From: Thalassolituus maritimus
Lineage (GTDB): Bacteria > Pseudomonadota > Gammaproteobacteria > Pseudomonadales > Oceanobacteraceae
Reading direction: 5' to 3'
DNA length: 64,000 bases
Assembly: GCA_913019975.1 (NCBI GenBank)
Contig: CAJWBH010000009.1
Location: 103,838 to 167,837 of the forward strand
The position numbers and the translations under genes are program-made. The notes beneath the pieces are model-generated. The model saw only the letters and a program-made list of their open reading frames with translations, was not told where the DNA came from and made no database searches. Shown one piece after another: positions 51,401 through 59,541 of this stretch. Positions within the stretch are counted from its first letter, which is position 1; each line of letters starts with the position of its first letter.

Positions 51401-53228
51401 AGTCATCGCTGGTGTCGGCGACGGCATCGGCGCCCATGCTTACAGTGGTGACTCTCAACCAGTCATGGGTCGCCGTTGTTTCTGTAATTTGGTAACTATT
51501 GCCAGTCGTAATATTGTCTACCGAGCGGGTTAGCTCGTCAGGAATCGGTGCAAATATCGCGTCATGTTGTTGTGCCGCCAGCTGAGCATACAAGCTGGCA
51601 ATATTGCTTGATGGATCAATCGGCGATGCCTGTGGAGCAATGGGCGTGAAGCCTGCGGGCAGTTCAGGGTCGAGATTCAGGCCAGAAAAATCGTAGAGTG
51701 CCTCGCCTGGAGTCGGTGGTGGCGTCACTACTTCGTCTTCGCAGGTGATGGCGACGTTGCTGACATTGCCGGTTAATGTGCCACTGCCGTTGCTTATGGT
51801 GCAGGTCTGGCCCGATGGCGCCGAGTTGATGCTGAGTGTCCAGGCGCTGCCACTGGCCATGGCATCAGTGAAGGTCACTGCACCGTTAGTCGCACCGCCA
51901 TCGTTGAAGAATACACCGTCTTTGTACAGTTCCCAGATCATGCTGCCAGAAGCGCCTGAGACCGTGCCGCTGATGCTGTACGTGGTGGGGCCGACAACGA
52001 TGTCCGAACAGGTGATAGAGACAGTCGTCACATTGGCGGTCAGGGAGCCGTTGCCATTGTTGATCGCACAGGTCTGACCGGAAGGCGCGGATTCAATCAC
52101 CACGGACCAGTCACTGCCGGCGTCCATTGCAGAGGTAAAGGACACATCGCCATTGCCACTACCGCCATCATTGAAAAATACGCCGTCTTTGCGCAGTTCC
52201 CAGATCACGCTGCCAGAAGCACCTGAGACCGTGCCGCTGATGCTGTACGTGGTGGGAGCAACCACTTCATCGCTACAGGTGATGGAGACGTTGGTGACGT
52301 CGGCCGTCAGAGCGCCGCTGCCATTGGTCACAGAACAGGTCTGGCCAGACGGAGCTGTATTAATGACCACACTCCAGTTGCTGTCTTCAGCAATGCCAGC
52401 AAGAGGTGAGAAGGTCACAGCGCCGTTCGTGTTTCCGCCGTCCTGAACAATACTGCCAGCGACGAGAGTTTCCCAGATCACGGTGCCGGTCGCCCCTGAA
52501 ATGGTGCCTGCAATACTGAACATCTCAGGCGGCGGTGGTGCAGGGAGATTCGCTAGATTGCCGTCTTTCACCAGGGTGACCAGAGCGTCGTAATCGGCAA
52601 TGGCCGGATCGTTGTCGATGGCGTCACCGATGTCATCAAGCAGGCCATCCCAGCCCGAGCCGTCGGCTGCAAACGGCGTGGTCAGGGGGTTGCCTGTTGC
52701 TGGGATAGTGAATCCTTTGTCAGCAAACGAATTCAGCAGATCAGTGGACGCTGTTGAGGTATCCACCGCGGTTCCGTTGAAGTTCGCAAACCAGTCGGCG
52801 GGGCTCTGGCCGGTCGCTTTGGCCATAATCAGGTCGGTAAGCGGTGTGATATTCACCGTGCCTGCGGCCGTCGCATAACTGTGTAAGGTCACAGGCGGGT
52901 TGCCACCTGTAACCTGCAGAGCACAGGGCATCGCACCATCGGCGACTTCGCCTGACCAGTTACCGTTAGCGTCGGTGGTCACACTTTCAGTAAAGCTGCT
53001 GCCGTCAGAGCAGACCGCTGTCACAGTTCCGTCAGTAATGGCTGCGCCAATCGCTGCGGTACCCGATACCGTTTGTGTCGTAACCGGAGCCTCTGGCGTA
53101 GTGGGGTTACCGGGTGTGGGTTGAGCATCGGAGGAGCTCGACCCGGACGAGCTGCCGCAGCCGCTCAGCAACAATGAACCCGCAAATATCCCTGCGAGCG
53201 CAATGCGTTCCATCTTAATACGTTCCAT
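48405..53228 (-). CDS. Giant lipoprotein with Ig-like repeats and a 13-copy GxDGxWFTxDD repeat
   Basis: A 1,607-residue predicted lipoprotein. The start is ATG at 53228 (or 53213); lipobox LLLSGC with Cys24, then a Ser-rich tether. Residues ~50-220 resemble a carboxypeptidase-regulatory-like and helical segment. Residues ~236-501 hold three 89-residue tandem repeats (YSISGTVSGASGSVIWEL ... PSGQTC). Residues ~600-1165 hold about 13 copies of G-x-D-x-x-[WAF]-x-[TS]-x-D-D, such as GEDGIWFTDDD and GADGLWFTSDD, spaced 30-60 residues. A further regulatory-like domain (AIAGAIVMLNDND) lies near 1215-1245. The acidic motif looks like a calcium site. Surface location is inferred. No partner gene is adjacent; the divergent neighbour is a response regulator. 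Confidence 0.8.
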   Translation of the reverse strand: MERIKMERIALAGIFAGSLLLSGCGSSSGSSSSDAQPTPGNPTTPEAPVTTQTVSGTAAIGAAITDGTVTAVCSDGSSFTESVTTDANGNWSGEVADGAMPCALQVTGGNPPVTLHSYATAAGTVNITPLTDLIMAKATGQSPADWFANFNGTAVDTSTASTDLLNSFADKGFTIPATGNPLTTPFAADGSGWDGLLDDIGDAIDNDPAIADYDALVTLVKDGNLANLPAPPPPEMFSIAGTISGATGTVIWETLVAGSIVQDGGNTNGAVTFSPLAGIAEDSNWSVVINTAPSGQTCSVTNGSGALTADVTNVSITCSDEVVAPTTYSISGTVSGASGSVIWELRKDGVFFNDGGSGNGDVSFTSAMDAGSDWSVVIESAPSGQTCAINNGNGSLTANVTTVSITCSDIVVGPTTYSISGTVSGASGSMIWELYKDGVFFNDGGATNGAVTFTDAMASGSAWTLSINSAPSGQTCTISNGSGTLTGNVSNVAITCEDEVVTPPPTPGEALYDFSGLNLDPELPAGFTPIAPQASPIDPSSNIASLYAQLAAQQHDAIFAPIPDELTRSVDNITTGNSYQITETTATHDWLRVTTVSMGADAVADTSDDFIMSYTISPFGYLGVSYGFDHPGQDGVWYTEDDIAASSNGGAVVISQESPLEFEGASEGAILSLPCLDPGQDGVAFTEDDSPGCILVYQVIVIDGEGNRGQVVNYKGSGADEIWFTSDDVVDSYVTVTTDLSIPQTVTAVYDDEGEDGIWFTDDDVVDTHVQQLLGDNYQPLYAANYTLAGSDATWFTADDYANGYSYYGYNEDGDLLIIANHRGPGFDGEWFTADDFASGTLSLTKETDTGTVRITAPVNGIGPDGKWLSGDDNIYGYSYRMYDDANNELERADFSSKGADGLWFTSDDLPTASYNYLKYERDTEGRVLKQFYYDPARDPNAPAFSDSQIYRYKVYSADFSNSLDVGTTAFGNDDIPLTEDDTLAWPYSIATDTGYDQYNQPGPDAIWFTDDDVRSGYIIETYDGSRLIVSERYDINNTLLFYIEYTELSSTSYRIEEFVLNDSGAFVLAGYREIDEDAYGNPLYTTWFSAAGDISNVSYTERNSDGLIVRESGAYSAGPDGIWKTDDDFTYYSLSEYNAEGELVMSASEYQGSDGLWDTDDDRYTVNAIYLLDYGTDTLAMNAGFTPNACADLVAGSGDISVMVRDANGAAIAGAIVMLNDNDATVTTDASGIASFTGLSGTQNVHVFNDGYGYESFYCVVPGQDITLYSELDQLGVAADRSYVPFYNDTGDSYVLALLDDNHQPVNEADRFLLTSYAANYYYQDLYFDVPVGTEVTGNLWAFKVESGVITGAEDLGSQTFTTIPAGENPIVSEREQLSISFTATDLVPVALQGAFAVPVAGTYYSSITLGGFLSLGFEYDYATQNYPAKLPGIDIDLPDATLVSMAYTETWEYWQPRSLLDRSGDIVEHSVVTGIAYRPLIEGQDDSSANPTISWTPVRDRIDGYSDLTTLKLGTTSNSGGNQTAWAVHLPAGESTVTLPSLPPGMTDTVLPESEYTLMLETTAFIDMDYDEVMGTVDINDIDYSIATERMRTSSLEANAPKLMR
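51725..52520 (-). repeat. Three tandem 267-bp coding repeats in the giant lipoprotein
   Basis: The Ig-like units recur with a period of 267 bp (89 codons). Parts are nearly identical in DNA, for instance the segment at 51951 and its copy at 52218 (GCCTGAGACCGTGCCGCTGA type), so unit gain or loss by recombination is possible. Confidence 0.8.
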
Positions 53229-53413
53229 AAACGTGGCCTCAGAAAAGGGGGTTTTATCAGCCCGAAACGTTAACTCTGAGGAGGGGAGGCAGGGCACCCA
53301 TGTTCAGGGGGGTCCTAAAGTGTGGCTACCCTAATGAAAAGGGTATAGATATCATCCGTTTCCTGAACAGACCTGTCAGTTTTTATGACTGAGGGCACAG
53401 GAGCGCTATCTGA

Positions 53414-54046
53414 ATGATAAAAACAGTATTGATTGTTGAAGACCTTCCCGACGTTGCCGAATGGCTGACGGAACGGGCGGAAGACATCTTTCCGGGCGTC
53501 GCTGTACATCAGGCCGAATCGGTTACCGAGGCACTGCGTCACCTGGTGCTTCCGTCCATTGACCTTGCCTTAATTGATCTCGGATTACCCGATGGGCGCG
53601 GTGAGAGCATCATCCGTCATATCAAAGAAAGAAAGCCCGAAACTCTGTGTGTGGTTACGACCATCTTCGATGACTCAGAACATCTTTTTCCTGCATTGCG
53701 GGCGGGCGCAGATGGTTATCTGCTCAAGGATGAAACGAACGATGAATTTACTGCCTCGCTCCGCGGAATCATGGATGGGCGTCCACCGCTGTCGTCATCA
53801 ATAGCTTTACAGGTTCTGAATTATTTTCGTCCTGGCCACAGTGAAAAAGTCGAGCTGACAAACCGGGAGCGTGATGTTCTGCACCTGATTGCTAATGGTT
53901 TGAGCGTAAAGCAGGCGGCTGATGCTCTAGGGCTGAAGCCCAATACAGTCTCGGGCTATATGAAAATTCTGTATCAGAAATTGCAGGTTTCGAATCGGGC
54001 CGAGGCTGCAGTAAAGGCCGTCAATATGGGCCTGATTGACCCATAA
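53414..54046 (+). CDS. LuxR/NarL-type response regulator
   Basis: A 210-residue two-component regulator. The receiver domain (residues ~1-120) has the acidic pair in LIVEDLPD, the phospho-Asp in LALIDLGLPDGRG, the Thr in VVTTIFDD, and Lys in GYLLKDET. A LuxR-type helix-turn-helix follows: LTNREREVL-like TNRERDVLHLIANGLSVKQAADALGLKPNTVSGYMK. The cognate kinase is probably the HisKA_3 kinase at 55282-57465, two genes downstream. The gene is divergent from the giant lipoprotein, with ~185 bp between, a natural place for a regulated promoter. Confidence 0.92.
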   Translation: MIKTVLIVEDLPDVAEWLTERAEDIFPGVAVHQAESVTEALRHLVLPSIDLALIDLGLPDGRGESIIRHIKERKPETLCVVTTIFDDSEHLFPALRAGADGYLLKDETNDEFTASLRGIMDGRPPLSSSIALQVLNYFRPGHSEKVELTNRERDVLHLIANGLSVKQAADALGLKPNTVSGYMKILYQKLQVSNRAEAAVKAVNMGLIDP

Positions 54047-54128
54047 AAGGACTCTGACCCCATGAATATGGGGTTTTTGAAAACGCACTTCTTACTAGAC
54101 TTCGGAAGTTATTTAAAGGGAGACAATC

Positions 54129-55136
54129 ATGAAAACGTTAGCAGTTCCTTTCATCGCTCTGACACTTGCTATTGGCGGATGTGCCAGCATGGGAGGCGGC
54201 GAAGCCGAAGAGAAAAAAATTGAAGTAGTTACAGACAATCTCGAGAAAGTACAGGGAAGCAAAGAAGTTTACCTCGGGCAGTTTTCCGTAACCTTTGTTA
54301 CCAAAGATAAGGCCTCGGCGACTTCCGAAAGTGGCATGTTCAGCAAAGACCGGGCATACGCAAAAGCCATTCTTAAATCTGAACTGAAAGGCATTCCGCA
54401 AGAAACTATGCAAGCCATTACGGAGGAAGCTTACAAGAACTTCGTCGCTAAACTGGAGGCAGACGGTTACGTTATCCGCAGTTATAAAGAACTTACGGCC
54501 AACAAAGACTGGGAAAAAATTGATACGTTGGAAACCCCGTATCAGCCCTCTTCTGTTGGCTCTTTCTTTAAAGGTGATAAAGGAAAAACCCTGACCTTTA
54601 CTCCAGAAGGAATGGATCTCCTTTACTACAAGTCGTATCCCGCGGTACCTGGCGTGCCCATGGTTTATGACTTAGCGAAACTGGCTGGAGATCTGGACTA
54701 CCCGGTGATCATGGCCGATTACCGTGTTCACTTCGCCAACCTGTCGGGCCAGACGGACCGCTCAATGGATTACAACACGGGTGAACGTACCTACAGCGCA
54801 GAAGTTTCCTTTGGTCAGGCGATTAACGTACAGCCAAATTCCGGCATTTCATTCCTGCGTGGGGTGTCCGGGACATTCAGTAACAAATCAGGCTACGCCC
54901 AACTTGAAACGCCGGTCATTATTGGTGGCGCGTACGGCGAAACTGAAGATACCACCTCAGGTGCTCAGAAAGCGGCGAATGCATTCAGCGGACTGTTAGG
55001 TATGGTCAGCGGTGGTTCATCTGATACCACTGAAGTCACTGTGAATGCTGATCCTGTCATTTATGCGCGTGGTGTACTTCAGGCCATCGACCTGACTAAT
55101 GACGAAGTTCTGAAAGCCTTCACCTCCGGAGAGTAA
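54129..55136 (+). CDS. Lipoprotein of unknown function in a two-component cluster
   Basis: A 335-residue predicted lipoprotein: short signal peptide with lipobox LAIGGC, Cys18, behind the ribosome site AAAGGGAGA. It has no recognised domain. Visible features are a charged N-terminal stretch, alternating beta-type segments (VYLGQFSVTFVTKDKAS, VIMADYRVHFANLSG, YSAEVSFGQAINVQ), and a flexible Gly/Ser patch near residue 290. It is enclosed between the response regulator (82 bp upstream) and the histidine kinase (145 bp downstream, behind its own terminator), so it may be the sensed or regulated envelope component. Confidence 0.55.
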   Translation: MKTLAVPFIALTLAIGGCASMGGGEAEEKKIEVVTDNLEKVQGSKEVYLGQFSVTFVTKDKASATSESGMFSKDRAYAKAILKSELKGIPQETMQAITEEAYKNFVAKLEADGYVIRSYKELTANKDWEKIDTLETPYQPSSVGSFFKGDKGKTLTFTPEGMDLLYYKSYPAVPGVPMVYDLAKLAGDLDYPVIMADYRVHFANLSGQTDRSMDYNTGERTYSAEVSFGQAINVQPNSGISFLRGVSGTFSNKSGYAQLETPVIIGGAYGETEDTTSGAQKAANAFSGLLGMVSGGSSDTTEVTVNADPVIYARGVLQAIDLTNDEVLKAFTSGE

Positions 55137-55152
55137 CCTCTTCGTTCTTTTC

Positions 55153-55174
55153 AGGGCCTTCGGGCCCTTTTTTC
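55153..55174 (+). terminator. Intrinsic terminator with UUCG tetraloop
   Basis: AGGGCC-TTCG-GGCCCT followed by six T, 16 bp after the lipoprotein stop. It separates the lipoprotein from the downstream kinase. Confidence 0.93.
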
Positions 55175-55281
55175 TGACCTTTTGAACAATTCAGGCAATA
55201 GATAGCACATGACCTGTTTCGACGTGTTATTTCAGGCAACTCCCATTTAAAGTCGGCCACTCCCTTGCACGGATACTGTCT

Positions 55282-57465
55282 ATGAATCTCCGCTCTCAGG
55301 CCATGCTTTCGGTTCTGGTTCCTGTTATTTTTCTGGCGCTTATTGCACTGACTTCGCTGTCGCTGCCTGAGGCTGATGGCACTTTTAATACCTCTGACGG
55401 CCATGTTTTCTACTCTGACCTTGAGACCGATCCGAGGAGCGAGATCCAAACTGACCGGGTAATTGCTTTTGTGAATCGCACAGCGCAAGAGCAGCGTATA
55501 GTGGCGACGCCTGAACTCTTTATTGAAGAACCGGACAGTCTGCCTCTGATTGAAGACTATCGCAGAGTCATGGATGAGGTGGGTCTGGTTTCATCCTGGT
55601 TGCTGGATGATCAGCTCTCATTGGCACTGGACGACGGTCGCCTGATTGACGTTGATCCGCGGTCGAGAACGCTGGCGGATCTCAGGTTTGATTTCTGGAT
55701 TCAGGCCTTCAGTGGCTTTCTTGCCGCTCTTATCTGTTTCCTGGTGTTGCTACTCAGTTCTGATAAAAGTGAACGCTCCGGCCGGATAGCATTTGTGATT
55801 ACAGGCGTCGGCTTTGCGTTATCGAGCCTGTTTGCAGCCATTTACAGTACCCGCGATTTGTTTATTCAGGGGGATCTGTTTTTTGCAGCCTCGTTGATGA
55901 ACCATCTTGGCTCTTCGTTGTTTGCTACTGGTCTGATTGCTTTTCTGTGGAATTACCCCGCAATACTGTTTGGCTCGCGCTTAGCCTGGTGCGTATTCAG
56001 TCTGCCACTGATTTCGACATTGAGTGCGCAGTTCTTTCCCGTGCACCCCGAGACAGCCGTTATGTTTTATCTGCCTTACGGTATTTCTTTGATCGCCGCT
56101 CTTATTGGTTTGTTTGTGCAGTGGATGAAGAGTGCGCCGGGGAGTGAAGAAAGAATAAAAGTACGTTGGATTTTTATATCGGTCGTGGCAGGAACGGGTA
56201 TTTTCGCAATAACCGCTATTGTTCCTATGCTGATGGGGCGTCCACCTCTGGCCTCTCAGTCCATGGTGCTGGTGACGTTTGTCTTTATGTACTTCGGGAT
56301 GTTGTTTGCTGTGATCCGGCACAGGGTGTTTGATCTTGATCCCTGGTACTTAAAAGTCTGGGGCTGGATCGCGGGTGGTATGGCCATCCTGATGATCGAT
56401 ATTTTGCTGACGTATCTGCTGTCGCGCAGTGGCCCTGAAACCTTAGCAATTTCTCTGGCCTTGGTCGGCTGGCTGTACTTTCCGGTGCGTCAGTTCTTTC
56501 TTGCGAGGCTGCTTCCAGCTCACCGTGGGGAGCTTGATCATTGGCTCAGGGATTCGTTGCCCGGGTTAGTAAATGATCGATACCTGAGCCGTGAGGAGCG
56601 TTTAACCGACGCGTTCAGAACCGTATTCTCTCCCCTGGATATCAGAATCTATACCGGCTCACATCCTCAGAAAAACGTTCTGCAACTGACGGCGCCAGAT
56701 GCCTCAGGCGAAGCGAGATTTCTCGAGTTGTTGCATCCTTTTCAAGGCGCAAGAAACCTGACAGAAAATGATTTCAGAACCGCTGATTTAATTCGAGCGT
56801 TGGATGATCTGATCGACCGGACTCATGGTGCGCATGAGGAAGGTGTGCAGTCGGAGCGCCAACGAATCCGGCGCGACCTGCACGATGATATTGGGGCAAA
56901 GCTGCTGACCATTCTTCGCCGCAGTGCAGAAGAGGAGCAGGCATTGGTGCGTTCCGCCATTTCGGATTTACGCAACCTGCTTAATCACAGTTTCGATGCG
57001 CCCGATGGACTGGAGGCTTTATGTGTGTCAATGAAGGATGAGGCACAGGCGCGTTGCCAGGACTATGATGTGCCGCTTGTGTGGACGCAAGATGTTCCAG
57101 ATCTCACGCTCACCAGAAACGGTTATTACCACCTTGAGCGTATTCTCCGCGAAGCTCTCAGTAATGCCCTGCGAGCAGGTAGTAACAGCATTGAGGTAAG
57201 CGCTTCTGTGAAAGGCCCGGCTCTGGTCGTCACCATGATAAATTACTGTAAATCATCGGATTCACCAGACCTGCCGCGCATTGATCAGGGCTTAGGGCAG
57301 GAAAGTATGCGCGCCAGAGCACAAGCGCTTGGCGCAGAAATTTCGGTAAAACCCCACGACGAACAGGGCACCGTCTGCTGGCAGCTTATATTGGAAGTGC
57401 CATTAGACGGGCCGCTACTCGACACTGTAGGGCTGGATGCTGCAATCAGCCAATCCCGTGAGTAA
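55282..57465 (+). CDS. Membrane histidine kinase (HisKA_3, NarX/LuxR-regulator type)
   Basis: A 727-residue sensor. One N-terminal membrane segment is followed by a periplasmic region (~30-130). Seven to eight hydrophobic segments (~140-400) form an integral membrane module. A linker follows, then the HisKA_3 domain RQRIRRDLHDDIGAKLLTIL with the phosphorylated His. The HATPase_c part is shown by HLERILREALSNALRAG and GLGQESMRARAQALGAEI; it is degenerate at the G1 box. Kinases of this type pair with LuxR-type regulators, so the regulator at 53414 is the likely target. It overlaps the convergent gdhA end by 20 bp. Confidence 0.85.
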   Translation: MNLRSQAMLSVLVPVIFLALIALTSLSLPEADGTFNTSDGHVFYSDLETDPRSEIQTDRVIAFVNRTAQEQRIVATPELFIEEPDSLPLIEDYRRVMDEVGLVSSWLLDDQLSLALDDGRLIDVDPRSRTLADLRFDFWIQAFSGFLAALICFLVLLLSSDKSERSGRIAFVITGVGFALSSLFAAIYSTRDLFIQGDLFFAASLMNHLGSSLFATGLIAFLWNYPAILFGSRLAWCVFSLPLISTLSAQFFPVHPETAVMFYLPYGISLIAALIGLFVQWMKSAPGSEERIKVRWIFISVVAGTGIFAITAIVPMLMGRPPLASQSMVLVTFVFMYFGMLFAVIRHRVFDLDPWYLKVWGWIAGGMAILMIDILLTYLLSRSGPETLAISLALVGWLYFPVRQFFLARLLPAHRGELDHWLRDSLPGLVNDRYLSREERLTDAFRTVFSPLDIRIYTGSHPQKNVLQLTAPDASGEARFLELLHPFQGARNLTENDFRTADLIRALDDLIDRTHGAHEEGVQSERQRIRRDLHDDIGAKLLTILRRSAEEEQALVRSAISDLRNLLNHSFDAPDGLEALCVSMKDEAQARCQDYDVPLVWTQDVPDLTLTRNGYYHLERILREALSNALRAGSNSIEVSASVKGPALVVTMINYCKSSDSPDLPRIDQGLGQESMRARAQALGAEISVKPHDEQGTVCWQLILEVPLDGPLLDTVGLDAAISQSRE

Positions 57466-58777
57466 TCATTGCCCCCGCGAGTTTCTTGAAACCATAGATG
57501 TTCGCCCCGCGGCTGTATGGATAAACGCCATCCTTTTTCTTTACATGCTGAATGCACCGCTCATGGATTTCTTTCATGATGCGGTTCAGTTCTTCATCAA
57601 CGCGGGAAATTGGCCAGGTCGTTAGCTCAGCATTCTGAGACCGCTCAAGGCCCGATACAGCAACGCCGCCAGCGTTAGCTGCTTTCGCAGGGCCGTATAA
57701 CGCGTAGGCGTTGAGGAATTGTTTACGTGCTCCGTCTGTTAGTGGCATGTTTGCGCCTTCGCACAGAATACGAACCTCATTGCCGAGTAAGGTTTCTGCG
57801 TCTTTATCATCCAGTTCATTCTGTGTAGCGCAAGGCAGCGCGATGTCAGCATTTTCTATGCCCCAGGGTTTCTTATCCTCCTGGTAATCACCAACGGAGG
57901 CTTCTTTAAGCCGGCCTTTATCGTCGAGTTTCAGTGACTTTATGGCGTTGAGCTCTTTTTCTGTCATTCCGTCTTTGAAATACAGAGTGCCACTCGAATC
58001 CGAAACAGTAAGAACAACAGCGCCTTCAGCGATGGCTTTCTCGGCGGCATGAAGCGCAACATTGCCTGAGCCTGAAATTAAGATACGTTTGTTATCCAGC
58101 GAGTCATCATGGGCTTGCAGCATTTCGCGTAGAAAATAAATAACACCGTAACCTGTTGCTTCTTCGCGGCCACAGCTGCCGCCGAACCCTGGGGTTTTGC
58201 CTGTGAGTACACCTTCCCAACGGTTATTGATACGAAGGTATTCGCCAAACATAAAGCCGATCTCATTACTGCTGACGTTAATGTCACCCGCAGGCACATC
58301 GGTATCCGGGCCTATGTGTCGATACAGCTCCCGCATAAAGGATTGGCAGAAGCGCATAATTTCACGCTGACTTTTTCCTTTAGGGTTAAAGTCAGATCCA
58401 CCTTTGGCTCCGCCCATGGGTAAGCCGGTGAGTGCATTTTTAAAACACTGCTCAAAACCCAGAAATTTAAGAACACTCTCATTCACTGTCGGGTGAAATC
58501 GTAAGCCGCCTTTGTAGGCGCCAAGCAGATTATGAAACTGCACGCGCCATGCGCGGTTAACATGCACTTTCCCTTTATCATCTTCCCAGCTGACGCGGAA
58601 TTTAATAATCCGGTCTGGCTCAATCAGGCGCTCGATGATATTCCACTCGGCATAGTCATCACTGCTTTCATATTCTTCGGCAATGTCGTCACAGACTTCT
58701 TTCACCGCCTGATGAAATTCCTCGGCATGAGGATGATAGTTTTCTAGTTATTCCTGGTATGTAACGGGGGATGACAT
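57446..58777 (-). pseudogene. gdhA: NADP-type glutamate dehydrogenase with in-frame stop at codon 10
   Basis: The full-length frame starts at ATG 58777 behind AGGAAACGTCC, a good ribosome site, and reads MSSPVTYQE, then TAA at 58750-58748, then LENYHPHAEEFHQAVKE and on to the end. The residues after the stop fit the GDH N-terminus, so this is a nonsense change within the gene, not a wrong frame. The rest is intact: GGLRFHPTVNESVLKFL, the PMGGAKGGSDF catalytic Lys region, DVPAGDINVSSNEIGFM, and the coenzyme site ILISGSGNVALHAAEKA. Without the stop it is 443 residues, the normal length. Translation from the GTG at 58705 would give 419 residues lacking the first 24; activity is uncertain. Confidence 0.85.
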
Positions 58778-58817
58778 GGACGTTTCCTGTGTACGGATAG
58801 GGTGCTGTTATTCGGTC

Positions 58818-58845
58818 AGGCAGGGCGTCCGCGCCCTGCCTTTTT
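58818..58845. terminator. Hairpin between gdhA and the PNPOx-family gene
   Basis: AGGCAGGGC (58818-58826) pairs with GCCCTGCCT (58833-58841), 6-nt loop, T-run on the plus strand. As a minus-strand terminator of the upstream gene it lacks a T-run, so its direction is unclear. Confidence 0.55.
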
Positions 58846-58850
58846 CATCT

Positions 58851-59354
58851 TTATGAGAAGGTGATTTGTTTCTGTTTACTGATGTCTGGGCGATCCTGAT
58901 TACCCAGAATGGCTTTCGCGGTTTGCCAGCTGAAACTGATCGGGTTAGCCGTAGAGGCAGACAGTTCGGCCTTTTCTGGTGAGAACGCCATTAATTGAAG
59001 GTTGTCGTCACGCTTGCCTTTGTCGTACCAGGCTTCAATATCGACAGACCATTTATTAGCAACGACTTCTGAGTCATTGACGACCTTAATACGTCCCTTG
59101 ATGTCGGCCCAGAAATGTTCGGTTGAATCGCTGATGCAGATGCGTGCAGCGGGCTCACCCGACAGGCGGCCAAATGTTTCGCTTCGTTTATCAGTAAAGA
59201 ACCAGATGGTTTCGCTATCAAGGTCTGGTTTGGCGGCCATAGGCTTCATAAAGTCAGTAACGCCATCTATTCCCAGCATGACTGCGGTTTCCTCGGAAAG
59301 TGCGTTCCACAGTGCGGCTTTTGGGTCATTCTGAAGTTGATCTAATGCGGCCAT
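58851..59354 (-). CDS. Pyridoxamine 5'-phosphate oxidase-fold (general stress protein) family
   Basis: A 167-residue split-barrel flavin-binding protein of the 'general stress protein 26' type. Characteristic segments: DPKAALWNALSEETAVMLGI, the strand DSETIWFFTDKRSETFGRL, ARICISDSTEHFWADIKGRIKVV, and WYDKGKRDDNLQLMAFSPEKAEL. These proteins bind FMN or FAD loosely and are linked to stress responses, not to vitamin B6 synthesis. Start ATG at 59354 behind AGGAGTCTC. It is upstream of gdhA on the same strand. Confidence 0.82.
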   Translation of the reverse strand: MAALDQLQNDPKAALWNALSEETAVMLGIDGVTDFMKPMAAKPDLDSETIWFFTDKRSETFGRLSGEPAARICISDSTEHFWADIKGRIKVVNDSEVVANKWSVDIEAWYDKGKRDDNLQLMAFSPEKAELSASTANPISFSWQTAKAILGNQDRPDISKQKQITFS

Positions 59355-59541
59355 GAGAGACTCCTTAGCAAAAAGCTAGACAAGTGTTGTACATGGTGTG
59401 AGTGGCAGATAAGAAATTTGTTCCAATTTCTTTCACTGGCTGGCATTGCTGTATTGATTCACACAGAATCCCGCTCCGGATATCGCGCTTCTTTCCAGGT
59501 GGTGGGTGTATGTTTGTATGGCAGGGCAAATGGCGAGATAA

